A stretch of 64,000 bases of DNA, taken from NCBI RefSeq assembly GCF_023100725.1, contig NZ_CP095501.1:744001-808000 (forward strand), in the 5' to 3' direction. The stretch is from Arthrobacter antioxidans (GTDB taxonomy: Bacteria > Actinomycetota > Actinomycetes > Actinomycetales > Micrococcaceae). Of this stretch, positions 1-9,036 are shown in pieces. Position 1 is the first letter of the stretch; the number at the start of each line of letters is the position of its first letter. Below the pieces are notes generated by a model. It saw only the letters and a program-made list of their open reading frames with translations, was not told the DNA's origin and made no database searches. The position numbers and the translations under genes are program-made.

Positions 1-236
1 TCCCCACCGTGACCCTGATCTTCCTCACGCTCGGCGGGCTGGTGGGCGGTGCCGTGACCGTGGAGACCGTCTTCTCCTGGCCCGGCCTCGGCTACCTCAC
101 CTTCCAGGCGCTGTCGGCCCCCGACTACCCGCTGCTGCAGGGAACGTTCGTCGTCTTCTCCTCGATTGTGATCCTCATGAATTTCTTCGCAGACCTGATC
201 TACCGTGTGCTCGATCCCCGGCTGAGGTCGGCGTGA
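1..236 (+). CDS. ABC dipeptide/oligopeptide transporter permease, C-terminal part (DppB type)
   Basis: This is the last ~78 residues of an inner-membrane permease whose beginning lies left of the window. The reading frame is open from base 3. It shows the VETVFSWPGLGYL segment and a last hydrophobic helix before the ending DPRLRSA, which is typical of DppB/OppB-type subunits. Its stop overlaps the GTG of the next permease (GTGA), so the two are translationally coupled. The neighbours (DppC-like permease, fused ATPase, LD-carboxypeptidase, epimerase, MurQ, NagZ) suggest that the substrate is a murein peptide or muropeptide. That specificity is inferred from context only. Confidence 0.85.
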   Translation, partial: PTVTLIFLTLGGLVGGAVTVETVFSWPGLGYLTFQALSAPDYPLLQGTFVVFSSIVILMNFFADLIYRVLDPRLRSA

Positions 237-1144
237 GTGCGGTGGCCGGCCCCCGGCCCACACGGACCAGCGTCGCCGCCGCGAGGCGGCGCCAGGCCTT
301 CGCCGAGGGCTGGAAGGAGTTCCGGCGCAACCGGGCCGGCGTCGTGGGGCTCGTCATCCTGCTGTGCGTCATCGCCCTCGCCTTCGCGATCCCGCTCTTC
401 GCCCCACCGAGCGTGCTCGACGTGACGCAGGTGACGTCGGGACGGAACGAACCGCCGAGCCTCGCCAATCCGCTCGGCACGGATCCCGCCGGCCGGTCGG
501 TGCTCGCCCTGCTGATCTGGGGTTCGCGGATCTCCCTCGTGGTGGGCTTCGCCGCCACGCTCGTCTCGATGGTCATCGGCACCGTCATGGGCATGGCCGC
601 CGGACATTTCACCGGAGCCACCCAGGCCGTCCTGATGCGCATCATCGACTTCTTCCTGGTCGTCCCCGGACTCGTGCTCGCCATCGTGCTCTCGAGCGTG
701 ATCGGCCCGGGCGTCACCACGATCGTCATCGCGATCGGCGTCACCTCGTGGGCCGGGACGGCCCGGCTGGTCCGCTCCCAGACCCTGACCGTCGAGTCCC
801 GCCCCTACATCGAGCGGGCCTGGGCGCTCGGCGCCGGCGACGGCCACATCATCCGGCGCCACGTCCTGCCCGCCGTGATGCCCCTCGTCCTCGCCAACAC
901 CACGCTGACCGTCGGGTCGGCGATCATCGCCGAATCGACGCTGTCCTTCCTCGGCCTCGGCGACCCCGGCAGCATCTCCTGGGGCGCCATGCTGAAATCG
1001 GCGCTCGACACCGGCGCGGCCACGGGCGGGTACTGGTGGTACGTCATGCCGCCGGGCCTCGCGATCGTCGTCGTCGTCCTGTGCTTCACCCTCGTGGGCC
1101 GCGCCCTCGAATCCGTCATCAACCCCACGCTGCGAGGACGTTAA
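233..1144 (+). CDS. ABC dipeptide/oligopeptide transporter permease (DppC type)
   Basis: A 303-residue membrane subunit pairing with the upstream permease. A cytoplasmic N-terminus (~40 residues) leads into a first helix around VVGLVILLCVIALAF. The periplasmic loop carries NPLGTDPAGRSV, the usual DppC hallmark. The EAA-type loop RAWALGAGDGHIIRRHVLP, which docks on the ATPase, lies near residues 195-215. The GTG start overlaps the preceding stop, and the TAA overlaps the next ATG (TAATG), so this is one operon. Length and order match DppC/OppC proteins. The substrate is probably a cell-wall peptide, by neighbourhood. Confidence 0.9.
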   Translation: MSAVAGPRPTRTSVAAARRRQAFAEGWKEFRRNRAGVVGLVILLCVIALAFAIPLFAPPSVLDVTQVTSGRNEPPSLANPLGTDPAGRSVLALLIWGSRISLVVGFAATLVSMVIGTVMGMAAGHFTGATQAVLMRIIDFFLVVPGLVLAIVLSSVIGPGVTTIVIAIGVTSWAGTARLVRSQTLTVESRPYIERAWALGAGDGHIIRRHVLPAVMPLVLANTTLTVGSAIIAESTLSFLGLGDPGSISWGAMLKSALDTGAATGGYWWYVMPPGLAIVVVVLCFTLVGRALESVINPTLRGR

Positions 1145-2907
1145 TGGCACGGCTGGAATTCAAGGACCTCCGCATCACCTACACCACCCAGAACGACGGC
1201 GGGCGGGGCACCGTCACGGCGGTCGACGGCGTCGACCTCGTGGTGGAACCCGGCGCCACGGTGGGCATCGCCGGGGAGTCCGGCTGCGGGAAATCGACCC
1301 TCGCCGTCTCGGTGCTCCGGCTGCTGCCGGCGAACGCCACGATCGAGGGCAGCATCCTCCTCGGCGAGGAGGACATCTCCACCCTCAGCTGGGGCCGGCT
1401 TCGGTCGGTGCGCTGGACCGAGGCGGCCATCGTCTTCCAGGGCGCCATGCACTCGCTCAACCCCGTCCGCAAGGTCAGGGACCAGATCGCCGAGGCGCTG
1501 AGCATCCACGCGAAGGGAGCCGACGCGAAGTACCGGACCGAGTCCGCCCGGAACGCGCGGGTCGACGAACTGCTGGACCAGGTGGGGCTCGCCGCAGCCA
1601 AGGGGCAGTCCTACCCGCACGAACTGTCGGGCGGCCAGAAGCAGCGCATCATGATGGCGATGGCGCTGGCGTGCGAGCCGGACCTGCTCATCGCCGACGA
1701 GCCCACCACGGCCCTCGACGTGGTGGTCCAGGCCCAGGTCCTGGACCTGCTCACCTCCCTCGTCCGGGACCGAGGACTGTCGCTGATCATGATCAGCCAC
1801 GACCTCTCCGTGCTCGCGTCCACGTGCGAGCGGATCGTCGTGATGCAGCACGGGAGGATCGTCGAGGAGGGCCCGTCCCAGGAGGTCATGCACAACCCGC
1901 AGCACCCGCACACCGCGGCCCTCGCCTCGGCCTTCCCCACCATCGGCGACCCGGACTCGCGCCTGAGCCTGCCCACCTACACTGCACCCCACGCGCCGTC
2001 GTCGACCGGGGGAGCACCGGCCCCCGCGCCGGTGCCCGGAGCGGTCCTGGAGGCCCGCGGCGTGTCGGTGAGCTTCGCCGGCCGGGGCGACGGCGCCGCG
2101 AAGGCGGTCGACGGCGTCGACCTCACCTGCAACGCGGGCGAGATCGTGGCCCTCGTGGGCCAGTCGGGATCCGGCAAGACGACGCTCGCCCGGACGCTGC
2201 TCGGACTGCAGAAGCCCACCTCCGGCGAGGTCCTCTACCGCGGGAAGCCGCTCGAGCACCGCAGGAAGGCCCTCAAGGCGTACCGGCGGGCCGTGCAGTT
2301 CGTGCTGCAGGATCCCACCGCGGCCCTGAACCCCAAGCACTCCGTGTACGAGGCCGTGGCCGAAGGTCCCCGCCTGCACCGGCTGCCCGGCGACGAACGC
2401 GACATTGTCGCCGCGGCCCTGGCCAAGGCGGAGCTGAACCCGCCCGAGAAGTACTTCACGGCCATCCCGCAGGAGCTCTCCGGCGGCCAGCGCCAGCGGG
2501 TGGTCATCGCCGGCGCCCTGGCGCTGGACCCGGAGTTCCTCGTCGCCGACGAACCCGTCGCGAGCCTCGACGCGTCGGTCCGGGCGGGAGTGCTGGCCCT
2601 GCTGCTCCGGCTCCGGTGCGAACTCGGCCTGGGCGCGCTCGTCATCACCCACGACCTCGGGCTGGCCTGGAACATCGCCGACCGGGTGGTCGTCATGTAC
2701 CAGGGCAGGATCGTCGAGGAGGGCCCCGTGGAGGAGGTCCTGCTGAATCCGCAGCACGAGTACACGCGCAAGCTTTTGAGCGTCGTCCCCACGCGCGACG
2801 GTGGCGCCCTCCGCCGCGTGCCGGACGACGGCGATCCACTCCCGGTTCCCGGTCCGGCCTCGGGGCTGCTGCAGTCGGGAACGGCGACGACGGGATCGTC
2901 GTCGTGA
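1144..2907 (+). CDS. dual ABC-ATPase of peptide transporter (DppD-DppF fusion)
   Basis: A 587-residue cytoplasmic protein with two complete nucleotide-binding domains in one chain, which power the adjacent permeases. Domain 1 has Walker A GESGCGKST, signature LSGGQKQR and Walker B LLIADEPT. Domain 2 has GQSGSGKTT, LSGGQRQR and FLVADEPV. Each ends with the Opp/Dpp C-terminal motif (HNPQHPHT, LNPQHEYT). A Pro/Ala-rich linker near residues 280-305 joins the halves. The frame is open far upstream, but the ATG at 1144 overlaps the permease stop and begins the conserved domain. The solute-binding protein is not in the window and is probably upstream of it. Confidence 0.93.
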   Translation: MARLEFKDLRITYTTQNDGGRGTVTAVDGVDLVVEPGATVGIAGESGCGKSTLAVSVLRLLPANATIEGSILLGEEDISTLSWGRLRSVRWTEAAIVFQGAMHSLNPVRKVRDQIAEALSIHAKGADAKYRTESARNARVDELLDQVGLAAAKGQSYPHELSGGQKQRIMMAMALACEPDLLIADEPTTALDVVVQAQVLDLLTSLVRDRGLSLIMISHDLSVLASTCERIVVMQHGRIVEEGPSQEVMHNPQHPHTAALASAFPTIGDPDSRLSLPTYTAPHAPSSTGGAPAPAPVPGAVLEARGVSVSFAGRGDGAAKAVDGVDLTCNAGEIVALVGQSGSGKTTLARTLLGLQKPTSGEVLYRGKPLEHRRKALKAYRRAVQFVLQDPTAALNPKHSVYEAVAEGPRLHRLPGDERDIVAAALAKAELNPPEKYFTAIPQELSGGQRQRVVIAGALALDPEFLVADEPVASLDASVRAGVLALLLRLRCELGLGALVITHDLGLAWNIADRVVVMYQGRIVEEGPVEEVLLNPQHEYTRKLLSVVPTRDGGALRRVPDDGDPLPVPGPASGLLQSGTATTGSSS

Positions 2908-3821
2908 CGGCCCGTCCCGGGCCCGGCCTCCTGCAGCCGGGTGACCGGGTGGGACTGGTCTCACCCTCGGGCACCCCCACCGAGGAGAACGTGCAGCGTG
3001 CCGTGCGGCTGCTCACCGGCTGGGGCCTCGACCCCGTGCTCGGAGCCCATGTGCTGGATCGGCATCCCCGCGCCTCCTACCTCGCGGGAACCGACGCGGA
3101 CCGGGCCGGCGACATCCAGGACTTCTGGTGCGACGCATCGATCGCCGCGGTCTTCTGCATCCGCGGCGGCTACGGTGCGGTGCGGCTGCTGGACCTGCTC
3201 GACGTCGAGAGACTGCGTGCCGCCTCCCCGAAACCCCTCATCGGATCCTCCGACGTCACGGCGCTGCACGAGTACTGGGCGGAGCACCTCGGGCTGCCCA
3301 CCCTGTTCGCGCCGATGGTGGCCACGGACGCCCTGCTCGACGACGACGCCGCCCGCCGGCACCTCCACGAGGCTCTCTTCTCACCGCTCGCGGGCCGCGA
3401 ATACACCGGTGCGGCGGCGGAAGTGCTCGTTCCGGGACGGGCCACCGGCGTGCTGACCGGGGGAACCCTGAGCCTCCTCTCGATGACCCTCGGGGCACGC
3501 GGTCGTCCTCCCATCGACAACCGGGGCAAGATCGGGCTCCTCGAGGACGTCACCGAGGACATGTACCGCCTGGACGGTCTGCTGATGTCCCTGCTGCGCG
3601 CGGGCTGGTTCGAGGGGATGACCGGGCTGGCGCTCGGCTCATGGAGCAAGTGCGGGGAGCTTCACGAGGTGAAGGCCCTGGTCGAGGAGCTCCTGTGCCC
3701 CATGGGGATCCCGCTGGTCTGGGAACTCGGGTTCGGCCACGGCCCGGCAGCGCACAGCATCCCGCTCGGGGTCGAGGCCACGCTGATCGCCGAGGGGACG
3801 CCGCGGCTTGTCCTCGCCTGA
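2904..3821 (+). CDS. LD-carboxypeptidase, S66 family (LdcA-like)
   Basis: A 305-residue cytoplasmic serine peptidase that removes the terminal D-Ala from murein tetrapeptides during recycling. Family S66 features are visible: VGLVSPSG near the N-terminus, IRGGYGAVRLLD, the nucleophile elbow IGSSD (Ser116), GLLEDVTEDMYRLD (catalytic Glu) and GFGHGPAAHS (catalytic His). The GTG start overlaps the ATPase stop (GTGA), which places it in the transporter operon. The length is normal for the family. The location supports import of intact muropeptides or murein peptides followed by intracellular trimming. Confidence 0.9.
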   Translation: MTARPGPGLLQPGDRVGLVSPSGTPTEENVQRAVRLLTGWGLDPVLGAHVLDRHPRASYLAGTDADRAGDIQDFWCDASIAAVFCIRGGYGAVRLLDLLDVERLRAASPKPLIGSSDVTALHEYWAEHLGLPTLFAPMVATDALLDDDAARRHLHEALFSPLAGREYTGAAAEVLVPGRATGVLTGGTLSLLSMTLGARGRPPIDNRGKIGLLEDVTEDMYRLDGLLMSLLRAGWFEGMTGLALGSWSKCGELHEVKALVEELLCPMGIPLVWELGFGHGPAAHSIPLGVEATLIAEGTPRLVLA

Positions 3822-5043
3822 GCCGAGCGCTGACTTGGGCGCCGGACGGGGCGCTGCCCCGAGCGCCGGACCGGCACCTGATCCATCCCCGGAGCCTGGC
3901 TCCGATCCGGCCCCGCCGGGCCTCGAACGCTCCATCCGGGACCTGCTCGAGGACGCGGTGACGACCGGCGTCGCGCCGTCCGCCGTCGCCGCCGTCGACA
4001 TCGCAGGGCAATTGTTCGGCCCGATCGCCGCGGGAGCTGCGGTCGCGTTCGGCCCCGACAAATCGCCGCTCAGCGCAAACGAACGCGTGACGGCCCAGGC
4101 GGAGACGGTGTACGACCTCGCCTCCGTGACGAAGGTGGTCAGCGCCCTCACACTCCTGGCCCTGGTCGGCGAGGGTGTCCTCGACCTCGACCGGCCGATC
4201 GGCGCGCACCTGCCGTCCTTCCGCGTCGGAGAGCGCAGCAGCATCACCCTGCGTCACCTGCTGACCCACACCTCCGGCCTGCCCGGCACCTGGGACGGCT
4301 GGCGGACCGTGCCGGCACGCCCCGGACGCGACGCCCTGCTGGCGGACATCCTCTCTCTTCCCCTCGCGGCTACCCCGGGCACGGCCTTCGCCTACTCCTG
4401 CGTGGGCTTCACCGTCGCCATGGCGCTCGCCGAGGAGGCCACGGGTCAACCGTGGCCGGAACTCGTCACCGCGAAGGTGCTCGACCCGCTGGCGGCGCTG
4501 GATCCGCGGGCGGCATCGCTCACGTTCGGCCCCGACCGGTCCGCGTGCGCCGCGACCGAACTGCAGGTGGTCCCGGTGTGCGGATCGGTGCGCGGCATGG
4601 TGCGCGGCGAGGTCCACGACGAGACCGCCTGGGCGCTGGGCGGCGCGGTCGCAAATGCCGGCCTGTTCGGGACGGCGTCGGCGGTCCTGGCTCTCGGCAC
4701 GGTGCTGCGGGACCGCGCGGAGGCCCTGGTGCCCGAGGCGCTCGCCGTCGAGCTCTGGCAGGACCAGCTCCCGCGCATCCTCGGATCGCATCGCGGGCCG
4801 GGGTTCGGTCACGGACTCGGCCTGCGCATCGGGCAGCGGGAGTGGATGGGCGCGCACGGCCGCACCGCACGTGGCCATAACGGCTTCGCCGGGACCTCGC
4901 TGCTCATGGACCGCGACCGCGGCGTCGTCGTGGTGCTGCTGACCAACCGTGTCCATCCGTCCCGCGAGCACAACGCCATGGCAGGCTTCCGTTCAGCTCT
5001 TGCCGATGCGGTCTTTGCCGCGGCACCCGACGAAAGGGCGTGA
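3808..5043 (+). CDS. serine hydrolase, beta-lactamase class C / PBP4* fold
   Basis: A 411-residue protein of the beta-lactamase (class C, AmpC/EstB-like) family. The catalytic SVTK motif is at residues 106-109. A tyrosine motif of the form YSC (instead of YxN) lies near FAYSCVGF. The third motif is HNG in GHNGFAGTS instead of KTG. The first ~37 residues are Pro/Ala-rich and disordered-looking, with no signal peptide. The TTG start is chosen because it gives a short overlap with the upstream stop; an internal start is possible. The operon suggests a peptidase or amidase acting on imported cell-wall peptides rather than a resistance lactamase. Confidence 0.75.
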   Translation: MSSPEPSADLGAGRGAAPSAGPAPDPSPEPGSDPAPPGLERSIRDLLEDAVTTGVAPSAVAAVDIAGQLFGPIAAGAAVAFGPDKSPLSANERVTAQAETVYDLASVTKVVSALTLLALVGEGVLDLDRPIGAHLPSFRVGERSSITLRHLLTHTSGLPGTWDGWRTVPARPGRDALLADILSLPLAATPGTAFAYSCVGFTVAMALAEEATGQPWPELVTAKVLDPLAALDPRAASLTFGPDRSACAATELQVVPVCGSVRGMVRGEVHDETAWALGGAVANAGLFGTASAVLALGTVLRDRAEALVPEALAVELWQDQLPRILGSHRGPGFGHGLGLRIGQREWMGAHGRTARGHNGFAGTSLLMDRDRGVVVVLLTNRVHPSREHNAMAGFRSALADAVFAAAPDERA

Positions 5044-5045
5044 CC

Positions 5046-5909
5046 ATGGGTCTGGAGTCCGACTACAGCGACGGCGTCCCCCACATCTCCTACTGCCTGA
5101 CGACGCTCGACGGCACCGTGCTCGCCGAGGACGGCGCCGACACCGCGGTGTACGCGGCCAGCACGATCAAGCTCGCGGTGCTCGTCGCCGTCCTGCGTGC
5201 CGTCGACGCCGGACGGCTCACGCTCGATCAGGAGCTCGTCTCCACCCTCCGGTTCCGGTCCGCGGCTGCGTCCGGCGGGTTCTTCGAGTTCGAGCCCGGC
5301 GAGATCGACGACGGCATGCCGGCCGCCGGCCGGCCCGTATCGCTGCGGGACGTCCTCGAGCGGATGATCGCCGTCTCCTCGAACGAGGCCACCAACATGG
5401 CGGTCGAGCTCGTGGGGCTGTCGGCCGTAGCCGAGGCGCTGGCACTCTGCGGCGCGCCGTCGTCCTTCATGCAGCGGCTCTTCGGCGACCTCGACGGACT
5501 CCAGGAGGGACTCACCCAGCAGACGACGGCGCGCGACCTCTGCGCGATCCTGCGCAGCATCGTTACGGGTTCGGTCCTGGCGCCGGCGAGTACGGCGCTG
5601 GCGGTCTCCTTCCTCGAGGCGCAGCAGTACGGGATGATCGGGCCGGCGCTGCCGGGCGCTGCGACGTGGGGCTCGAAGTCCGGCTGGGTCACGGCCATCC
5701 GCCATGACGTGGCACTGGTGCGGCCCGTGGCGGCGCAGCCGTTCGTGCTTGCGGTCTGCACGCGTGCCTACGGGGAGGACGAGGCCACGGCGGTCATCGC
5801 GGCCGTCACGCGGCTCGCCTGGCAGATCGTGGAGGCGGGTGCTCTTCCGGCAGCTGAAGCGACCGACGGCGCGGAGCCCCTGCCGGCGGTCCCGCTGCTG
5901 GGCCGATGA
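5046..5909 (+). CDS. serine hydrolase, class A beta-lactamase-like
   Basis: A 287-residue class A beta-lactamase-fold protein. STIK (Ser39-Lys42) is the SxxK motif, SSNEATN stands at the SDN-like position and KSGW is the KTG equivalent. No secretion signal is present, unlike true class A lactamases, so a cytoplasmic or non-classical role is likely. The ATG at 5046 is preferred because GAAAGG lies about 8 bases upstream; an in-frame GTG at 5040 is too close to that site. It sits between another penicillin-binding-fold hydrolase and a HAD phosphatase, all in the murein-peptide operon. The substrate is unknown. Confidence 0.75.
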   Translation: MGLESDYSDGVPHISYCLTTLDGTVLAEDGADTAVYAASTIKLAVLVAVLRAVDAGRLTLDQELVSTLRFRSAAASGGFFEFEPGEIDDGMPAAGRPVSLRDVLERMIAVSSNEATNMAVELVGLSAVAEALALCGAPSSFMQRLFGDLDGLQEGLTQQTTARDLCAILRSIVTGSVLAPASTALAVSFLEAQQYGMIGPALPGAATWGSKSGWVTAIRHDVALVRPVAAQPFVLAVCTRAYGEDEATAVIAAVTRLAWQIVEAGALPAAEATDGAEPLPAVPLLGR

Positions 5910-6853
5910 CCGCTGCCGGCCGTGACACGACCGCCGGCGGTCCGCGCCGCGGAGCATTGGCCGTGAGCTTCGACCTCGACGGGACGCTCGTCATCAGTCC
6001 CTTCGCGGGGGTGCTCCGGTCCGTGGCAGCAGAGGTCGCGGCAGAGATCGCAGCAGGGACCACCGACGGAATCATGCCCGGGGCCCGCGACCATGCGGTG
6101 GTCCCTCCTGAACCGGCAGGGCGCGGGGAGAGAGACCGCCGACCTGTCACCTCCGCGGAGGTGGCAGCCGCCATCCTCGCGGAGCATGAGCGCCGACTCC
6201 TCACCGATCCCTACGCCGCGTACGACTGGGCGTCGATCGTGGCGACGACGGCCGACCGCTTCGGCAGCCGGTGGGCCGGGACGCTGGTGCCCCGGCTGGA
6301 GGATGCGCTCACCGATGCCGGCGTCCGCATCCTCCACGACAACACCCTGCCGGGTCTGGACGCACTCAGGGCCGCGGGGTGCCGCCTGGTCCTCCTGACC
6401 AACGGGCGCAGCGAGTTCCAGCTGCCGGTCCTGCGCGCGGCAGGCCTCCAGGACGCCTTCGATGCCGTCATCACCTCCGACGCCGTCGGCGCGGCGAAAC
6501 CGGATCCCGCGATGTTCGAGCGTGCGCTCGGTGAGCGGCGACGCCTGGTCCATGTGGGCGACCGGCTGGATCACGATATCGCCGGTGCCAACGGGGCAGG
6601 GGCTCTGAGTATCCTCTTGCGGCCTGATGCGCCGGGGGACGGGATGGTGGCGACCAGCAGCGCGGGTATCCGCCTGACGGACAACAGGGGAGGAGTCGGC
6701 CCCGACATCTCCGACTACCTGCTGGCGCGGTACCGCATCGAGGCGCATTCTCCGAGTGAAGCCCTGCCGCCCGCCTCGGTGCCCCACGGCGTCGCGCGGA
6801 GCCTCGATGCCGCCGTCGCACTCATCCTCGAGGTGCAGTCTGCAGCCCCGTGA
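5906..6853 (+). CDS. HAD-superfamily hydrolase
   Basis: A 315-residue phosphatase-like protein. HAD motif I is DLDGT (SFDLDGTLVIS), motif II is LLTNG, motif III Lys is in AAKPDPAMF and motif IV is HVGDRLDHDI. A cap region of ~110 residues follows motif I. The start overlaps the previous stop (ATGA). The last 32 bp overlap the convergent epimerase gene on the other strand, a tail-to-tail overlap. In this locus it might dephosphorylate a recycling intermediate such as an amino-sugar phosphate, but nothing in the sequence fixes the substrate. Confidence 0.85.
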   Translation: MTAAGRDTTAGGPRRGALAVSFDLDGTLVISPFAGVLRSVAAEVAAEIAAGTTDGIMPGARDHAVVPPEPAGRGERDRRPVTSAEVAAAILAEHERRLLTDPYAAYDWASIVATTADRFGSRWAGTLVPRLEDALTDAGVRILHDNTLPGLDALRAAGCRLVLLTNGRSEFQLPVLRAAGLQDAFDAVITSDAVGAAKPDPAMFERALGERRRLVHVGDRLDHDIAGANGAGALSILLRPDAPGDGMVATSSAGIRLTDNRGGVGPDISDYLLARYRIEAHSPSEALPPASVPHGVARSLDAAVALILEVQSAAP

Positions 6854-7931
6854 CGCCGAGACCGGGCCGGTCCGCGATGCCGATCGTGGAGCGGTCGTAG
6901 CGGACCCCGCCGTCCACCGCGGGGTCGCGGGGCCAGAGCCCGCCGTCGAGGTCCTGCGCAGGATCGATAGGCACATTGTCGGCCGGGCCATGCTGGGGGT
7001 AGGCCCCGAGCGCGGACGCGAAGGCCGCCGCGGCACCGATGCCCACGGTGCTCTCCATCATGCACCCCACGATGATCCGCAGACCGGCCTCGCGGGCAGC
7101 GGCGGCGAGGCCGAGGGCGGGGAGCAGCCCGCCGGTCTTCGCGAGTTTGATGTTCACCATCGGGGCGGCCTCGTGGCGGAGGAGTTGGTGGAGGTCGGCG
7201 AGGTTCCAGAGCGACTCGTCGGCCATCACCGGCGTCGAGACGTGCCGGGTGACGTGGGCGAGGGCCACCCAGTCGTGTGCCCGGACGGGCTGCTCCACGA
7301 ACTCGACGTCCAGGTGCCTGTCCTCCAGGTCCCGGATGAAGCGGACGGCGTCGTCCGCGGAGAAGGCCTGGTTGGCGTCGACCCGCAGGGTGACGTCGGG
7401 GCCGACGGCGGCACGGACGGCGGCGATCCCGGCCACCGGGTCCCCTGACCCGTCCACCTTGACCTTGAGGCACCCGAATCCTGCCGCGACGTGGTCCCGG
7501 GCGGCCGCTGACAGGGCGGCAGGGGAGCCGACCGAGAGCGTCATGTCGGTCGTCACGGAGAGGGAGGATCCGCCGAGGTAGCGGAGGAGGGACATCCCGG
7601 CCTGCTGCGCCGCCAGGTCATGGAGGGCGCAGTCCACGGCCATCCTCGCGGCGGTGTTTCCGGTGGAGGCGGCGACCCGGTGCAGGGCGTCCGTCGGGCT
7701 CCCGGAGCGGACGAGGTCCTGCAGGGGTCCGTCGACGGATGCGCAGACGCCGTCGCTGGTGGCCCGGGTGACCCGGCTGATCGGGGCCTCGCCCCAGCCG
7801 GACCGGCCGTCGTCGTCGCGCGCCTCGACGAGCACCGACTCCAGGACCGTGGCCCGGCGGACCGCCGTCACGAACGGGCGGACCAGCGGCAGGGTGACCC
7901 GGTGGGCCGTGAGCGTGACGCCCGGGGTCAT
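6822..7931 (-). CDS. dipeptide epimerase (L-Ala-D/L-Glu epimerase), enolase superfamily
   Basis: A 369-residue enolase-superfamily enzyme expected to convert L-Ala-D-Glu released from murein to L-Ala-L-Glu. Catalytic KVK is at residues 156-158. The Mg ligands are Asp185 (RVDANQ), Glu213 (FVEQP) and Asp238 (MADES), and the second catalytic Lys262 is in NIKLAKTGG. This is the spacing of YcjG/YkfB-type epimerases. The frame is open much further upstream, but the ATG at 7931 overlaps the murQ stop (ATGA) and begins the domain. It is co-directional with murQ and nagZ and converges on the transporter operon. Confidence 0.88.
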   Translation of the reverse strand: MTPGVTLTAHRVTLPLVRPFVTAVRRATVLESVLVEARDDDGRSGWGEAPISRVTRATSDGVCASVDGPLQDLVRSGSPTDALHRVAASTGNTAARMAVDCALHDLAAQQAGMSLLRYLGGSSLSVTTDMTLSVGSPAALSAAARDHVAAGFGCLKVKVDGSGDPVAGIAAVRAAVGPDVTLRVDANQAFSADDAVRFIRDLEDRHLDVEFVEQPVRAHDWVALAHVTRHVSTPVMADESLWNLADLHQLLRHEAAPMVNIKLAKTGGLLPALGLAAAAREAGLRIIVGCMMESTVGIGAAAAFASALGAYPQHGPADNVPIDPAQDLDGGLWPRDPAVDGGVRYDRSTIGIADRPGLGVTGLQTAPRG

Positions 7932-8959
7932 GACGGGAGGGCCGCGCCGGCGCCGTCGAGGGGTGCGTCGGGTCCTGCAGCTCCGGCGCCCGATGGTGCC
8001 GCCGTGAGTGCCGCCCGCAGGTTGCCGCGGTGGTGTGCGAGCCGGCCGTCGGCCTCCGGCTTCGTCGCGGACGTGAGCAGCATGAGGATCGCGGTCTTGA
8101 CCGAGCCCCCGCTGCCGGCGAGGGCGCGGACGGCCTCCTCCGCGCTGCATCCGGTCACGCGCATGACGGTCCGCTGAGACCTCGCCCGCAGCTTCTCGTT
8201 CGTGGCGACGAGATCGATCATGATGTTGCCGTAGGTCTTGCCGAGCCTGACCATGCTGAGGGTGCTCAGCATGTTGAGCACCAGCTTCTGCGCGGTCCCG
8301 GCCTTCAATCGGGTGGACCCCGCTACGAGTTCGGGCCCGGTCAGCACCTCGATGGCGATCTCCGCACCCGCGGCGAGCGGTGAGTCGGGGTTCGAGGTGA
8401 TGGCGATGGTCAGTGCTCCGGTTGCGCGGGCGGCGTCCACGGCCCCGCACGCGTAGGGGGTGCGTCCGGACGCCGAGATCCCGACGACGACGTCGAGGTG
8501 GCCTGCACCGTGGGCGGCGAGGTCCGCTGCGCCCTGGATGCCGTCGTCCTCGACGTTCTCGATGGCCGTGGTCACGGCGGCCGACCCGCCTGCGATGATG
8601 CCGACGACGAGCGAGGGGTCGGTGCCGAAGGTCGGTGGGCACTCGCTGGCGTCGAGGATGCCGAGCCGGCCCGCGGTCCCCGCTCCGACGTAGAGGAGGC
8701 GGCCGCCGCGGGCCAGGCGGTCGGCGATGCCGTCCACGGCTGCCGTGATCGCCGGTGCCGCGAGGGCGACGGCCTCGGCCACCCCGGCGTTCTCGGCGTT
8801 CATCGCCGCCACGAGATCGGCGGTGGAGCGCAGGTCGAGGTCCGCGTAGCCGGTCGAGACATGCTCCGTGGGAAGGCTGCCCAGCTGCAGCCTGAGGGAG
8901 CCGAGGTCCTCCGGCGGGGTGGTCGGCAGGGGACCGGCGTCACGGGAAGCTTGAAGCAC
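7928..8959 (-). CDS. murQ: N-acetylmuramic acid 6-phosphate etherase
   Basis: A 343-residue cytoplasmic lyase that cleaves the lactyl ether of MurNAc-6-P to give GlcNAc-6-P and lactate. The MurQ signature is clear: YVGAGTAGRLGILDASECPP (SIS-fold sugar-phosphate loop with a catalytic Glu), GISASGRTPY, GSTRLKAGTAQK and RLGKTYGNIMIDL. A C-terminal helical region of ~70 residues ends in an Ala/Gly/Pro-rich tail. The GTG start has GAAAGG 7 bases upstream. A regulated promoter and a short leader ORF lie upstream. The stop overlaps the epimerase start. Confidence 0.95.
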   Translation of the reverse strand: MLQASRDAGPLPTTPPEDLGSLRLQLGSLPTEHVSTGYADLDLRSTADLVAAMNAENAGVAEAVALAAPAITAAVDGIADRLARGGRLLYVGAGTAGRLGILDASECPPTFGTDPSLVVGIIAGGSAAVTTAIENVEDDGIQGAADLAAHGAGHLDVVVGISASGRTPYACGAVDAARATGALTIAITSNPDSPLAAGAEIAIEVLTGPELVAGSTRLKAGTAQKLVLNMLSTLSMVRLGKTYGNIMIDLVATNEKLRARSQRTVMRVTGCSAEEAVRALAGSGGSVKTAILMLLTSATKPEADGRLAHHRGNLRAALTAAPSGAGAAGPDAPLDGAGAALPS

Positions 8960-9000
8960 GGGTGTGCCTTTCGTTCGACCAATGGAAGGCCCCGAAGAGG

Positions 9001-9021
9001 TCAGGGCGGCAGAAGGCGCAC
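9001..9021 (-). CDS. candidate six-codon leader ORF upstream of murQ (MRLLPP)
   Basis: On the minus strand, GAGGAGG (9033-9027) stands five bases before a GTG at 9021. It opens a reading frame of six codons (Met-Arg-Leu-Leu-Pro-Pro) that stops with TGA at 9003-9001. It is out of frame with murQ, whose own start lies 41 bases further on. The Shine-Dalgarno site is stronger than that of murQ itself, and two adjacent proline codons precede the stop. It could be a translational leader that modulates murQ; this is inference from sequence only. Confidence 0.35.
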   Translation of the reverse strand: MRLLPP

Positions 9022-9036
9022 GTGATCCTCCTCGAT

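Noticed and set aside
364..1143. Long open extension upstream of the ABC-ATPase start, antisense and frame-shifted long frames over region 1
   Set aside because: They are Arg/Pro/Gly-rich shadows of real GC-rich genes; the ATG at 1144 overlaps the permease stop and starts the conserved domain.
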